Shown here: positions 25,601 through 31,941 of the stretch, in pieces
Layout: each line of letters begins with the position of its first letter
Numbering within the stretch: position 1 is the first letter of the stretch
NCBI GenBank assembly: GCA_946803715.1
Contig: CAMPET010000216.1
Location: 17,259 to 49,520 of the forward strand
Source: Beroe ovata
Taxonomy: Eukaryota; Ctenophora; Nuda; Beroida; Beroidae
Direction of reading: 5' to 3'
Length of the DNA: 32,262 nt
Position numbers and translations under genes: made by a program
Notes under the pieces: generated by a model
What the model saw: the letters and a program-made list of their open reading frames with translations, nothing else
Database searches by the model: none
What the model was told of the DNA's origin: nothing

Positions 25601-28600
25601 TATAGGTTATTCCAATGATGGCTATTGTCAAGGAGTTTGAAAAGCGAGAGGAAAGACCCGTTGAAAATCAATTTTTGCAACTAAGAAAACCTCGTAAATT
25701 TAAGTATATAACCTATGGCGAAGGGCTTAATAGCTAACTATTCGTCGCATTGTTCCGTAGACAATAGCAAAGCGTTAGCCCAACACGACATTTTCTCACT
25801 TCTGGCCGACATTTTGGCGCCGGTATAAGTAGCGGCTTTATCTACTCCTAATCTTAGTACCTGACAATAGTACAATAGTGCGCTTTTTGGGTTGAAAGAC
25901 ACAACAACAAAGAGGGGTGGTATAGTGCTTCATCACAATAGGTATATATTAGCGAAAATGTGAATATCAAATAAGGGGAAGTTTAGCAAAGTTTCATGAT
26001 ACTAAAGCCTTATTAATTAGCGCACTATCATAGTGAGTACTGAGTACTTGTAATTGGGCAATTTAGCGGCAGAAGCAGTTTCACTTCACATAGACGACAC
26101 ACAGCTGCAGTAATTCCCAGTCACTGCAGTGCAGTGTCAGCCGCAGCGCCCCCGAGATCTGCTACCTTGAGTTGGCTGAGTGCCACCGTCGCCACCAGCG
26201 CCTTCCCATGTTTGCAACTGAGAGGACGTCGTTCAGAGGGGGAGGAGCCATTACCACAGGACGAGGAGGATGGTGATACCATGACATTCTGCTACATTCT
26301 GTAGAGGGAGGGGGAGAGCTAACAAGATGGGGGTTCATTAAAAGAGAGGGGTGAGTCTGAGCTGTTTACTAGAAATTCGGATAATATGATGCATTTGTAG
26401 AGTGCATCCAGATAGAATTGAAACTCTATCATCTCTCAGAATCCAGCGGAAGCGATCTTCGTGATTACAAACAAGGTGCTCGTGCAAAGTGTACAGCCCG
26501 AAATTCAGGGAAATTGCATCAATCGGATAATCAGGATAACTAACAACATATTATTTATTCGATGGTACAGATTTATTATACAGTAGTGAAACTAGAAACC
26601 GCGAATAGGTCCACACACACAAACATCATTATTATACTAGGAGTGTGTGTGTGTGTACTACTTAGTTGTCATAGCAACCCAGTGGTGTTACCTACTGTCG
26701 ATATCATGTCAAGTTGTGAACATTCTCAACAGATAGAAAGATACCTCAGACTATAATTCCTCTGATTAAAATGTTGCAAAGAGAAGAATGGCTGATCAAT
26801 AGAACTGCAGCTGCCAGGGATCCCAGAGACAGAAAGTTAGGGTAGTTAGAGTGCGGAGCAGATGTTGCGTTGGGGTTGAATTATAATAGCTTAATGTGAT
26901 TTTAGCATAACTGTTATAAGTGATCTTTATCGATCTAGTGCCATCACACTAACAGTTTGGATGTCTGCCATAATTTGAAAGAAGACGGGTCCAATTCATA
27001 AGGATGTATGTCTATTTTACTGAAACTTCATGTCTTCATATCAGCATGATCAATTGGAATTTTGAGCTGAGTCTGCTCATGATAATCAGCTTACTACAAA
27101 ACCATATTTCCGCCCATTACTCTTTACTGACCTTGTTCTGAAGTTTGGTGGACAGGGTTGTCTGTCGCTGCTGGTTCTCCTGGAGAGCTCGCAACTTTCT
27201 CTGATAGCCGTCATGTTCCTCTTCTATTCTGTGTCTCAGTTCCTGACATTGCCGGTGAAGATCTTCCTTGTCCAAGTCTCGGTTGTACTGAGAAGTGATT
27301 TTAGCAATTAGGAGACATCATGGTCGGCAAGAATGAAATATCAGGAAACAGTGAAAATGATGAGGGCATCAGCCAGAAGGTTGAACGATTTGATTGATGT
27401 TCAGATAACTGAATTGAACTAACAGCAATTTCAACTCACTCTGATATTTGTGGGACTAAGATTGCGTTGAGAATTGTCTCTTGACCTAGACAAGTCCTCC
27501 AAATCCNTATTATACAGTAGTGAAACTAGAAACCGCGAATAGGTCCACACACACAGACAAACATCATTATTATACTAGGAGTGTGTGTACTACTTAGTTG
27601 TCATAGCAACCCAGTGGTGTTACCTACTGCCGATATTATGTCAAGTTGTGAACATTCTCAACAGATAGAAAGATACCTCAGACTATAATTCCGCTGATAA
27701 AAAGGTCGCAAAGAGAGGAATGATGGATCAATAGAACTGCAGCTGTCAGGGATCCCAGAGACAGAAAGTTAGGGTAGTTAGAGTGTGGAGCGGATGTTGC
27801 GTTGGGGTAAAATTATAATAGCTTAATGTGATTTTAACATAACTGTTATAAGTGATCTCTATAGATCTAGTGCCATCACACTAACTGTTTCAACGGCTGG
27901 CTCTCCAACAGAGATTTTCCCTGTTGGATGTCTGCCATAATTTGAAAGAAGACGGGTCCAATTCATACGGAAGCATGTCTATTTTTCTGAAAGCTTCATG
28001 TCTTCATATCAGCATGTTCAATTGGAATTTTGTGCTGAGTCTGCTCATACTGAACAGCTTACTTTAAAACCATATTTTCGTACCTCCTCCTTTACTGACC
28101 TTGTTCTGAAGTTTGGTGGACAGGGTTGTCTGGCGCTGCTGATTTTCCTGGAGAGCTCGTAACTTTCTCTGATAGCCGTCATGTTCCTCTTCTATTCTGT
28201 GTCTCAGTTCCTGACATTGCCGGTGGAGATCTTCCTTGTCCAAGTCTCGGTTGTACTGAGAAGTGATTTCAGGAATTAGGAGACACCATGGTCGGCAGAA
28301 ATGAAATGTCAGGAAACGGTGAAGTTGATGATTGTATTAGCCAGAAAGGTTGAACGTAGATTGATGACCATCAGTTAGGTACTACATTGAACTAACAGTA
28401 ATTTCAACTCACTCTGATATTTGTGGGACTAAGATTGCGTTGGGAATTGTCTCTTGACCTAGACAAGTCCTCCAAATCCTGTAGGTCTTGTAATAGACTC
28501 CTCTGAGGGGGATAATTGTACATGTTTAGACAGTATGACTGCTCTGAGACATGGAAAGAAACATTGACAGCAACATGTACAATCAACACAAAGATATCCT

Positions 28601-29468
28601 CATTCTTAAGGTTCCAAAGTCTATAAGAACAATAACAAGAAGATCATAAAGTTAACAGAATATATGGGAGCACATAAAATGGCTCCTTTATGACAGAAGA
28701 TTTGTCTCATATCAGCCAGCTTTGCTTAATTTGTTAAATTGACATGGTATTCTCATTTAGCAACACCATGTCGCAACATTTAGGCACATGAAAAGAACCT
28801 CATCATTGTCATCGAGACTAAGCACTGAGTTAACAGTATTTGGGGTATTTTTGTCTTCTCCAGCCTCTGAATCAGGCAAAATTTGTACTCTAATTGGGTA
28901 TTCTTCACCTTCCTAACGGTGTGAAATTAGGGTAATGGTAGATGAACACATAAGACTGTGAAGTGTGACTGTATATGAATCAATGTTCCACATGCAGAAT
29001 CATTCTTAGACTTTACATTCTCTAAGAATTCTCAACTAAAGAATAAGTTACCTTTATATCTGTCATGGATCCAATATCATCATCAGTATCGGAGTAGAGG
29101 GCACTATTCACCAGATGTTTTACTCTTGGCTTATCATTCTCATCCTCTTGGGTGACCTGAAACAGTATAATAAGTATTAACAAGTTTGATTTGCAGTTCT
29201 GTGGTGCAGTATCATTATAGAATATTCAAATCCATACCCTATAAATAGGTGAGCTGCAACATCTGCAGTATCTTTTGGTTAGGTGTCTTCTTTTGATGAG
29301 GCTATGTGAACATGACAAATGTGAATGATTCTGGTTTGAGGTGACCTAAATATGAAGTTTGGTGAAGTTCAGTAAGTGAAGACAAAAGAATGGGACACAA
29401 TGGTTAGGGTTACATATAGAACTGCCTACCTTTACTGGGGATCTTGGAGGTCTAGGCGATGCCATCAT
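3139..29468 (-). CDS. CROCC: Rootletin (ciliary rootlet coiled-coil protein), complete coding region, 38 exons
   Basis: Exons 5' to 3': 29430-29468, 29052-29156, 28799-28912, 28413-28502, 28100-28255, 22835-22918, 19167-19294, 18736-18868, 18382-18565, 18101-18233, 17865-17994, 17622-17765, 17296-17498, 16916-17133, 16589-16767, 14271-14449, 13996-14105, 13736-13806, 13410-13539, 13100-13251, 12875-12983, 12609-12733, 12292-12474, 9611-9757, 9304-9465, 8896-9131, 8086-8756, 7830-7955, 7513-7697, 7205-7358, 6951-7047, 5137-5353, 4912-5010, 4601-4762, 4324-4485, 3979-4178, 3454-3788, 3139-3278. Every junction is GT-AG and phase-consistent; the sum is 6192 nt (2063 aa). Rootletin polymerises through coiled coils into the rootlet fibre at the base of cilia and also helps centrosome cohesion. 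Collinear matches to remembered human rootletin include QRRILELE-like and EGRANGLENQL (human EGRAQGLEAEL) stretches, plus two Ser/Pro/Arg linkers in the same places. Redundant exon copies at 10328-11915 and 27132-27506 are left out because they look like assembly duplicates. Confidence 0.93.
4545..4574. promoter_or_regulatory. Tandem X-box (RFX) motifs in rootletin intron
   Basis: GTTGTTATGGCAAC (4545-4558) and GTTGTTATAGAAAC (4561-4574) both match GTHNYYATRRNAAC, the consensus bound by RFX factors in ciliary genes. They sit two bases apart in the short intron between exons 4601-4762 and 4324-4485. Binding is inferred from the motif only. Confidence 0.4.
4845..4866. repeat. Perfect 22-bp palindrome
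   Basis: aaaaagcggac at 4845-4855 is followed at once by its exact reverse complement. It lies in the intron between the exons at 4601-4762 and 4912-5010. A related core, gtggacgtccgc, occurs at 19781-19792, so it may be the remnant of a dispersed foldback element. Confidence 0.6.
5550..6812. repeat. 554-bp tandem repeat, about 2.3 copies, in rootletin intron
   Basis: The block containing agggccaaaatt..gattcagcgtccaaaaatac starts at 5637, 6191 and 6746, giving periods of 554 and 555 bp. The two full copies are roughly 85-90% identical by eye and the third is cut after about 90 bp. The array fills most of the 5354-6950 intron, the rest of which is AT-rich unique sequence plus short atgatcaatc repeats near 6903-6935. 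Each full copy keeps an open plus-strand frame (5766-6128 and 6320-6718), but their differences fall mostly at amino-acid-changing positions, so I read them as incidental. Confidence 0.8.
7830..7955 (-). CDS. CROCC: Rootletin exon 28: second Ser/Pro/Arg linker
   Basis: About residues 1439-1480. The exon encodes SRSSSPIRRSPSPRPFRRSM, a basic Ser/Pro-rich non-helical segment placed directly after the EGRANGLENQL block, just as human rootletin has a Pro/Ser-rich segment after its equivalent. It separates the central from the C-terminal coiled coil. Several RRS and SP sites suggest phosphorylation, an inference from motif alone. It begins with CT, completing the G left by the previous exon (GCT, Ala), and ends with G completing the next Gly codon. 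Confidence 0.9.
8086..9131 (-). CDS. CROCC: Rootletin exons 26-27: long coiled-coil exon before second linker
   Basis: Exons 8896-9131 and 8086-8756, about residues 1137-1438. The 671-bp exon is by far the largest of the gene and encodes over 220 residues of unbroken coiled coil. Near its end, AEVKLSGAEGRANGLENQL matches the human block around AAEGRAQGLEAELARVEVQRR, the clearest single identity to rootletin. The antisense frame is also long and open (8102-8782, plus strand), but it is only the Leu/Gln-rich complement of the heptads. Confidence 0.93.
9304..17133 (-). CDS. CROCC: Rootletin exons 14-25: central coiled coil
   Basis: About residues 548-1136, nearly continuous heptad-type sequence rich in Glu, Lys, Leu and Gln. 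Exons are 16916-17133, 16589-16767, 14271-14449, 13996-14105, then 13736-13806 to 12292-12474 (six exons), 9611-9757 and 9304-9465. DLNESYTLLGMEKEDLLDSL and QGATLSKDIEQLKIRLLQ lie in the region collinear with human ALNESLAQDKLDLNRLVAQL and EKASLDKELMAQKLVQAE. The six-exon group is present twice in the window; I use the 12292-13806 copy because it is contiguous with the upstream exon 13996-14105, and its last exon joins 9611-9757 in phase 0. The other copy encodes nearly the same residues. Confidence 0.88.
9764..9822. promoter_or_regulatory. Three perfect CRE palindromes
   Basis: TGACGTCA occurs at 9764-9771, 9783-9790 and 9815-9822, just inside the intron upstream of exon 9611-9757. A fourth copy lies at 4786-4793. 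These are the consensus for CREB/ATF factors, but intronic position and repeat-rich surroundings leave function open. Confidence 0.3.
9859..9940. repeat. CA-type microsatellite
   Basis: Imperfect cacacacgtc units pass into a pure (AC) run around 9899-9922. The tract lies next to the contig join at 10172 and may have helped break the assembly. The remaining intron (9758-10327) holds the CRE cluster and an orphan reading frame at 9975-10271. Confidence 0.85.
9975..10271 (-). other. Orphan open frame across an assembly N
   Basis: Read on the minus strand, the stretch encodes EEEFEEIIYLAELDPDFEAF and further mixed-composition residues ending AEQLPKLLPV and a stop. It does not look like rootletin coiled coil and no family is recognised. 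The N at 10172 interrupts it, so its two halves may come from different loci. The upstream half (ARLASPDETCD) is also present after the N at 12099, with an in-frame 6-bp difference. It could be a fragment of another gene, a transposon remnant or a chance frame. Rootletin splices correctly without it. Confidence 0.3.
10173..12098. repeat. Redundant copy 1 of a six-exon rootletin segment (probable haplotig)
   Basis: This 1926-bp block, bounded by N on both sides, is nearly identical in exons and introns to 12100-13945. It carries second copies of exons 11845-11915, 11527-11656, 11156-11307, 10908-11016, 10643-10767 and 10328-10510 with the same splice sites. Both copies begin with the same bases (atcacacgtttcgtcc) immediately after an N and end at gctgcgaaatta. 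Differences are scattered substitutions and small intronic indels, such as about 60 extra bases in 11308-11526. The six exons total 770 nt, so including both copies in one mRNA would break the frame. Confidence 0.85.
12100..13945. repeat. Copy 2 of the six-exon rootletin segment, contiguous with upstream exons
   Basis: Counterpart of 10173-12098. After gctgcgaaatta it continues without a gap into the intron leading to exon 13996-14105, so this copy is physically linked to the rest of the gene. Its start at 12100 abuts the N at 12099. One visible protein difference is LATLCNKY here against LALLCNKY in the other copy. Confidence 0.85.
12216..12276. repeat. 17-bp minisatellite built on TCACGCGTGA
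   Basis: The palindrome TCACGCGTGA starts at 12216, 12233, 12250 and 12267, separated by ctctacc, giving a 17-bp unit. The matching place in the other copy (about 10268-10315) has fewer and less regular units, as expected of a length-variable allele. Confidence 0.75.
14663..15493 (-). CDS. Candidate alternative first exon of rootletin: disordered Ser/basic head
   Basis: An 831-nt open frame starts MMRGIKPSPNMVKVHGYLQ and ends SPDNYKM at a phase-0 donor (AAAATG/gtgaat). The next downstream exon, 14271-14449, begins in phase 0 (KYDALQRDH), so the two join in frame. The preceding rootletin exon 16589-16767 also ends in phase 0 and can skip this one. The 277 residues are low-complexity and not coiled coil, with repeats SPNQRRASVASPNQRRAL and NQRKAS and several R-x-x-S type sites (RRAS, RKAS, RRLS, RRES) fitting basophilic kinases. 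I saw no acceptor at its 5' end, favouring an internal promoter and an isoform of about 1660 aa. It could instead be an independent intronless ORF of 280 codons, because the frame closes after MVNH. Confidence 0.5.
15495..15591. repeat. 16-bp tandem repeat with an assembly N
   Basis: About six units of gtgtcaaggagaagtg, one of them interrupted by N at 15515. The N probably marks a contig join inside the repeat, so the true unit number is unknown. The array lies immediately upstream, on the minus strand, of the ATG at 15493. Confidence 0.85.
16457..16570. repeat. 24-bp minisatellite
   Basis: Nearly five copies of a unit like cacatcctccaatcacgcaa followed by attc, with gradual drift to ccacgtcccccaatcac. 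It ends about 20 bp before the donor side of exon 16589-16767. Confidence 0.8.
17296..17498 (-). CDS. CROCC: Rootletin exon 13: first Ser/Pro/Arg linker
   Basis: About residues 481-548. The exon encodes SLRSPSPRRSASPTRDVAR and then a hydrophobic helix-like stretch before the coiled coil resumes. Human rootletin has the same kind of SPPRRSSPGRGRSP-rich linker at this position between its first and second coiled-coil blocks, a useful landmark separating it from generic coiled-coil proteins. The repeated SP and RRS motifs are potential kinase sites. The exon ends in phase 2 (AG), completed by G of the next exon. Confidence 0.9.
17622..22918 (-). CDS. CROCC: Rootletin exons 6-12: conserved N-terminal rootletin domain
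   Basis: Residues 169-480, from exons 22835-22918, 19167-19294, 18736-18868, 18382-18565, 18101-18233, 17865-17994 and 17622-17765. This is the most conserved part of the protein. QADIRTLTADWTSAREQL and ESAKLLAVWRSVNSVRQDF line up with human segments around LSEDIRKVTNDWTRCRKEL and SRLLLLWRQVVGFRRLV, including the invariant-looking Trp residues. This corresponds to the N-terminal rootletin family domain shared with C-Nap1 (CEP250). The acceptor of 17622-17765 is atypical (cacgag before GCAAAA), chosen because it is the one that keeps phase 0 after DL of the preceding exon. The two large introns on either side of 22835-22918 hold candidate regulatory elements. Confidence 0.9.
20211..20273. promoter_or_regulatory. 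Pair of X-box (RFX) motifs, one a perfect palindrome
   Basis: GTTACCATGGTAAC (20211-20224) is a fully symmetrical RFX half-site pair and matches both GTHNYYATRRNAAC and the mammalian GTNRCC-N2-RGYAAC form. GTTACCATGGATAC (20260-20273) matches the ciliary consensus on the minus strand. They are 49 bp apart in the intron before exon 19167-19294. This is an intronic enhancer candidate, with binding not shown. Confidence 0.45.
21559..21636. promoter_or_regulatory. Pair of X-box (RFX) motifs
   Basis: GTAACCATAGAAAC (21559-21572, plus) and GTTGCCATGGATAC (21623-21636, matching on the minus strand) both fit the ciliary X-box consensus, 64 bp apart in the same large intron. A near match, GTTGCCATAGTATT, follows at 22113 but fails the consensus. 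Confidence 0.4.
22919..26165. other. Large rootletin intron segment, no coding sequence seen
   Basis: AT-rich unique sequence with GA-rich microsatellite tracts around 24303-24325 and 24430-24440. CCAAT boxes near 24219 and 24261 and a TATA-like ggtataagtag near 25822 are isolated and not linked to any exon. No open frame here has convincing splice signals. Confidence 0.5.
26166..26282 (-). CDS. Candidate alternative first coding exon of rootletin
   Basis: On the minus strand an ATG at 26282 (context tgtcATGg) opens 39 codons, MVSPSSSSCGNGSSPSERRP and then KALVATVALSQLK, ending at a phase-0 donor (AAG/gtagca). An in-frame stop (TAG) lies three codons upstream of the ATG, so the start is well defined. 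The next rootletin exon, 22835-22918, begins in phase 0 (ILEQKRRILELE), giving an in-frame join in place of the first five exons and an isoform of about 1934 aa. GC content is locally higher than in the surrounding intron. An X-box motif lies about 390 bp upstream. It could also be a chance frame. Confidence 0.45.
26283..27131. other. Flank of the alternative exon and start of duplicated segment
   Basis: No further exon seen. It contains GT-rich microsatellite at 26641-26657, the X-box motif at 26665-26678, and from 26574 the sequence repeated after the N at 27507. Confidence 0.5.
26574..27506. repeat. Redundant copy of a rootletin segment at a contig end
   Basis: This 933-bp block is nearly identical to 27508-28479 and ends at N27507 in the middle of an exon. 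It holds a complete second copy of exon 28100-28255 (at 27132-27287) and a truncated copy of exon 28413-28502 (27440-27506) with no acceptor. Contig-left ends and contig-right begins within the same sequence, which is what unmerged overlapping contigs look like. Indels distinguish the copies, such as about 45 bp near 27885-27930 present only downstream, so they may be two alleles. Confidence 0.85.
26665..26678. promoter_or_regulatory. X-box (RFX) motif upstream of candidate alternative exon
   Basis: GTTGTCATAGCAAC is a perfect match to GTHNYYATRRNAAC, about 390 bp upstream (minus strand) of the ATG at 26282. The same 14-mer is present in the duplicated copy at 27597-27610. Confidence 0.4.
27508..28479. 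repeat. Counterpart copy of the duplicated segment, intact
   Basis: It starts at tattatacagtag right after N27507, the same bases found at 26574, and runs without interruption into the complete exon 28413-28502. This copy is used for the rootletin gene model. Confidence 0.85.
28100..29468 (-). CDS. CROCC: Rootletin exons 1-5: start codon, acidic N-terminus, beginning of rootletin domain
   Basis: Residues 1-168. Translation starts at 29468 (MMASPRPPRSPVK); a second ATG follows at once. A clean acceptor (ttacag) ends just 7 nt upstream of the ATG, at 29476, so the 5' UTR is probably split by an intron and the true promoter lies farther upstream. Exons 2-4 (29052-29156, 28799-28912, 28413-28502) encode an acidic, disordered stretch, all in phase 0. 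Exon 5 (28100-28255) starts the conserved part: QCQELRHRIEEEHDGYQRKL aligns with the human segment around VELRRQLQEEQASYRRKL. The first three exons have no clear counterpart that I can recall. Confidence 0.88.
28503..28798. other. Rootletin intron, nothing recognised
   Basis: Unique AT-rich sequence between exons 28413-28502 and 28799-28912, without repeats or coding signal. Confidence 0.5.
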
Positions 29469-31340
29469 GAAATCCCTGTAAGATTTTTTAAATAACCAAT
29501 ATGAATCCACCTGTAGAACAATTTGTGGGATTTATAAACTTAATAGATCCCAAAGATTGAATCTTGAGAGCCAACACAACAGTAATGGTCATCAAGTTCC
29601 TCTGAACTATATGTTCCCCTTGCTGCCAGGCAGCACATGATCAATCAAGAAAGCCTCAGAATTCTCCATTAACTATTGAGTATTGCTTTGGCGGAAGTTG
29701 TGCTAGCTGAGTACAATCATAAACTTCAAATTCATGTGTGTGTTAAATATTGGCGAAATGAAAAAATCATTTGTCAGCATGAGCGTTAGTCAAAAGCTAA
29801 CTATTTCAATTTCTATCTTTGCAGCGAGCACACGTTGCGCGCCTCTTGTTTTACCCTGTTTATATGATCCGAAATGTTTTTAAATACTTAAAGCCGCGCT
29901 TCGCGCGTAGCCGAGTATTTTGTTCACGTAAATGTACTCATACCATGGCTGTAAATGATAATTGATAGCCCCGGCCCCGGCCCCTGTTGAGAATTTCATT
30001 GCGCGCGCGCCGCAAATTATTTTCTTCGCGGCTAGGGCTAGCATCACAAAGCAAGTTGTCAATCGATGATATATAGACCCTGTCGAGAAATTCGTTTTGC
30101 GTGCGCGCGGCGCAAACTTAATATTCTCAGACGCGAATCTTGTCTGGCGTTGTCTGGCGATGCTAGACCGCTGATGCAAGCCGCGAAGCGGCTTGCGTCA
30201 GCAAGCCGCTTGCGTCAGCTGTCTGAGAATAAGTTTGCGCCGCGCGCGCGCAAAACGAAATTCTCGACAGGATCTATCATCGATCGACAAGTCTGGCGTT
30301 GCCGGATGTTATCTGTCCACTGTTTCTTGCGCGCGGCGCGCAAGAAACAGTGGACAGATAACATCCGGCAAGTCTGGCGATGCTAAACCGCTGATGCAAG
30401 TTGTCTGAGAATAAGAAAAACCTTTCATCTGCATCATTTGTCAGATTTATATCTGACCTCTGTTCTGCGCGCGCGCGAAAAACAGAGGCCAGATAAAATT
30501 TGACAATACCAACATAAAGTTTTATGAATTATGTTTATAGTATAAAATCCATGATGACATTTGGATTTCTGTGATTGTTCACTTGTGAAATGAAACTTGA
30601 TGAGTCTATTTGACATACGTCATACAGGGCAGCTCTAACAAACTAGTCTGTAGTTGAACAATGACAACTCAACAAATCACTTTCATTGTTGCATTGTGTG
30701 GTGATCAATGGATCACTGATGCAAGATTGCTTATAATGCTTATGTATTCAGCAAACTGATCAAGGGTGCATGCAGCAAATTTTTAAACAGAGTCTATGGT
30801 CACTAGACAATCCCTCAATGTAGAATGAGATACAAATGAATTACTTGAAGATTTACAAGTGCTATTTAGTGCAAGTGTAATCAAGTGTATGGGTTTTATT
30901 CAATTGAAGTTGTCTTGCTTCAATTTTCAATTTGACTGAACAATATCAGAAAAAATGATGTCTCAAGGATTCATAAGTGAGGACTAAGGATAGAAGTTAT
31001 TGCCCTATGGCTTGCCAACTGAGCTTTGAGCTTCTTGGTAGAGACATGTACAGGGGATTAGTTCAGCAGATTGCTATCTAAATTGCTAGAGCAACAGGTG
31101 TGGTCATTGGTTCACCTCCAGGTCAGTTGGATAGAATAGTATAGGATGGAATTAATCCTTTATTCACTGAGTCCTTCATTCCTTAATCAAAGTATCACTC
31201 AAAGGAAGGTTCTTTTTTTTCTGGATTCTGAGATCAGCTGTGTGCACTGTGTGACCTGTGCCTGTGTGTTAGTTTATCCTTTAGTGTTGGTGTGTGTTTT
31301 CTTTATTCCTAATAGCTCATGAATTCTCCCCAACTAAGCA
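29469..31340. other. Intergenic region between the divergent rootletin gene and the right-hand ORF
   Basis: It probably holds the rootletin 5' UTR exon(s) and promoter, since an acceptor abuts the start-codon exon at 29476, but I cannot place them. It contains foldback cluster B (29826-30490); the rest, 30491-31340, is AT-rich unique sequence. A pyrimidine-rich tract and AG at 31300-31316 could be a plus-strand splice acceptor. No X-box match was found here. Confidence 0.5.
29826..30490. repeat. GC-rich foldback repeat cluster B
   Basis: Same modules as 1366-2003. It contains a perfect inverted repeat: 30301-30334 is the exact reverse complement of 30336-30369 with one central base, and its arm reads gccggatgttatctgtccac and onward. 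A smaller hairpin has arms gcaagccgc (30176-30184) and gcggcttgc (30188-30196) around gaa. The module ctggcgatgctagaccgctg occurs near 30154, is echoed near 30375, and the start of the duplicated block (cggcgatgctagacgagc, 10190 and 12117) is related. A weaker hairpin around CGCGCGCG spans about 30440-30510. Confidence 0.8.
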
Positions 31341-31466
31341 ATGTCATCAGAGAAACAGGGATTCTCTCAGATTCTGTGGAAGCACAAATGGATGGTTCCC
31401 ACAGTGGCTGTGATAGTTGGAGTTTATCATGGAACCTGTGTTTACATTGCTAAAAGAGCAGGTTAG
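31341..31466 (+). CDS. Small ORF with one predicted membrane segment, unidentified
   Basis: ATG at 31341 opens MSSEKQGFSQILWKHKW and then a hydrophobic stretch VPTVAVIVGVYHGTCVYIA followed by KRAG and TAG at 31464-31466, 41 aa in all. The Lys-flanked hydrophobic segment of about 19 residues suits a single membrane span, as in tiny mitochondrial inner-membrane proteins, but I recognise no family. GCAG/GTTAGT at 31458-31467 is also a good donor, so this may be the first coding exon of a longer protein. A competing frame from ATG 31320 has no such character. Its minus-strand neighbour is rootletin, head to head. Confidence 0.35.
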   Translation: MSSEKQGFSQILWKHKWMVPTVAVIVGVYHGTCVYIAKRAG

Positions 31467-31567
31467 TGACTCAACTTTTTGCGAATCTTTATTAGCTAAC
31501 GAAATTCTCAGTAAGAAAAACAAATCATGGTTGGAAACAAGACATGATTACCAGTGTCTTAAATAAG

Positions 31568-31785
31568 CAAATGAGTGCCAGGCATTCAATGCTTTGTTCA
31601 AGAGAACATTTGGTAGCTATTCCTTGGAGCACTTTGCTGATACTTTTGTTCACGATTTGTCTTCACCACTGTTCAAACTACTCACCACAGAGGGGGAGCG
31701 GCCTTACTATGCTACTCTCTGTGTGGTACCCACCTATTTCCATATTACAGCCTTTGTCCTCATTTCAAACTCTGCTCCTGAGTAA
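31568..31785 (+). CDS. Possible second exon of the right-hand gene
   Basis: An open frame runs to TAA at 31783-31785 and includes LFKRTFGSYSLEHFADTF and YYATLCVVPTYFHITAFVL. From 31568 (after aaataag) its phase fits the donor after 31461, which would give a protein of about 112 aa with a second hydrophobic stretch. The acceptor lacks a strong pyrimidine tract and a better-looking acceptor at 31580-31581 is out of phase. No homology recognised. Confidence 0.22.
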
Positions 31786-31941
31786 TGCTATCCTTGAGTA
31801 ATTTTATCCCTGGATAACCTTATATATTGCTGCAAATTGAGGATTTTTATCACTCGGTGAAATGTGTAGGTACTATGTGGTTTTATTGAAAATGTACTAC
31901 ATCAAGTTTTGGGTCCCATGCCATTGACTAGTGAGTTTACG

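Noticed and set aside
25816-25832. TATA-like ggtataagtag after a GC-rich patch
   Set aside because: No exon or start on either strand at a suitable distance.
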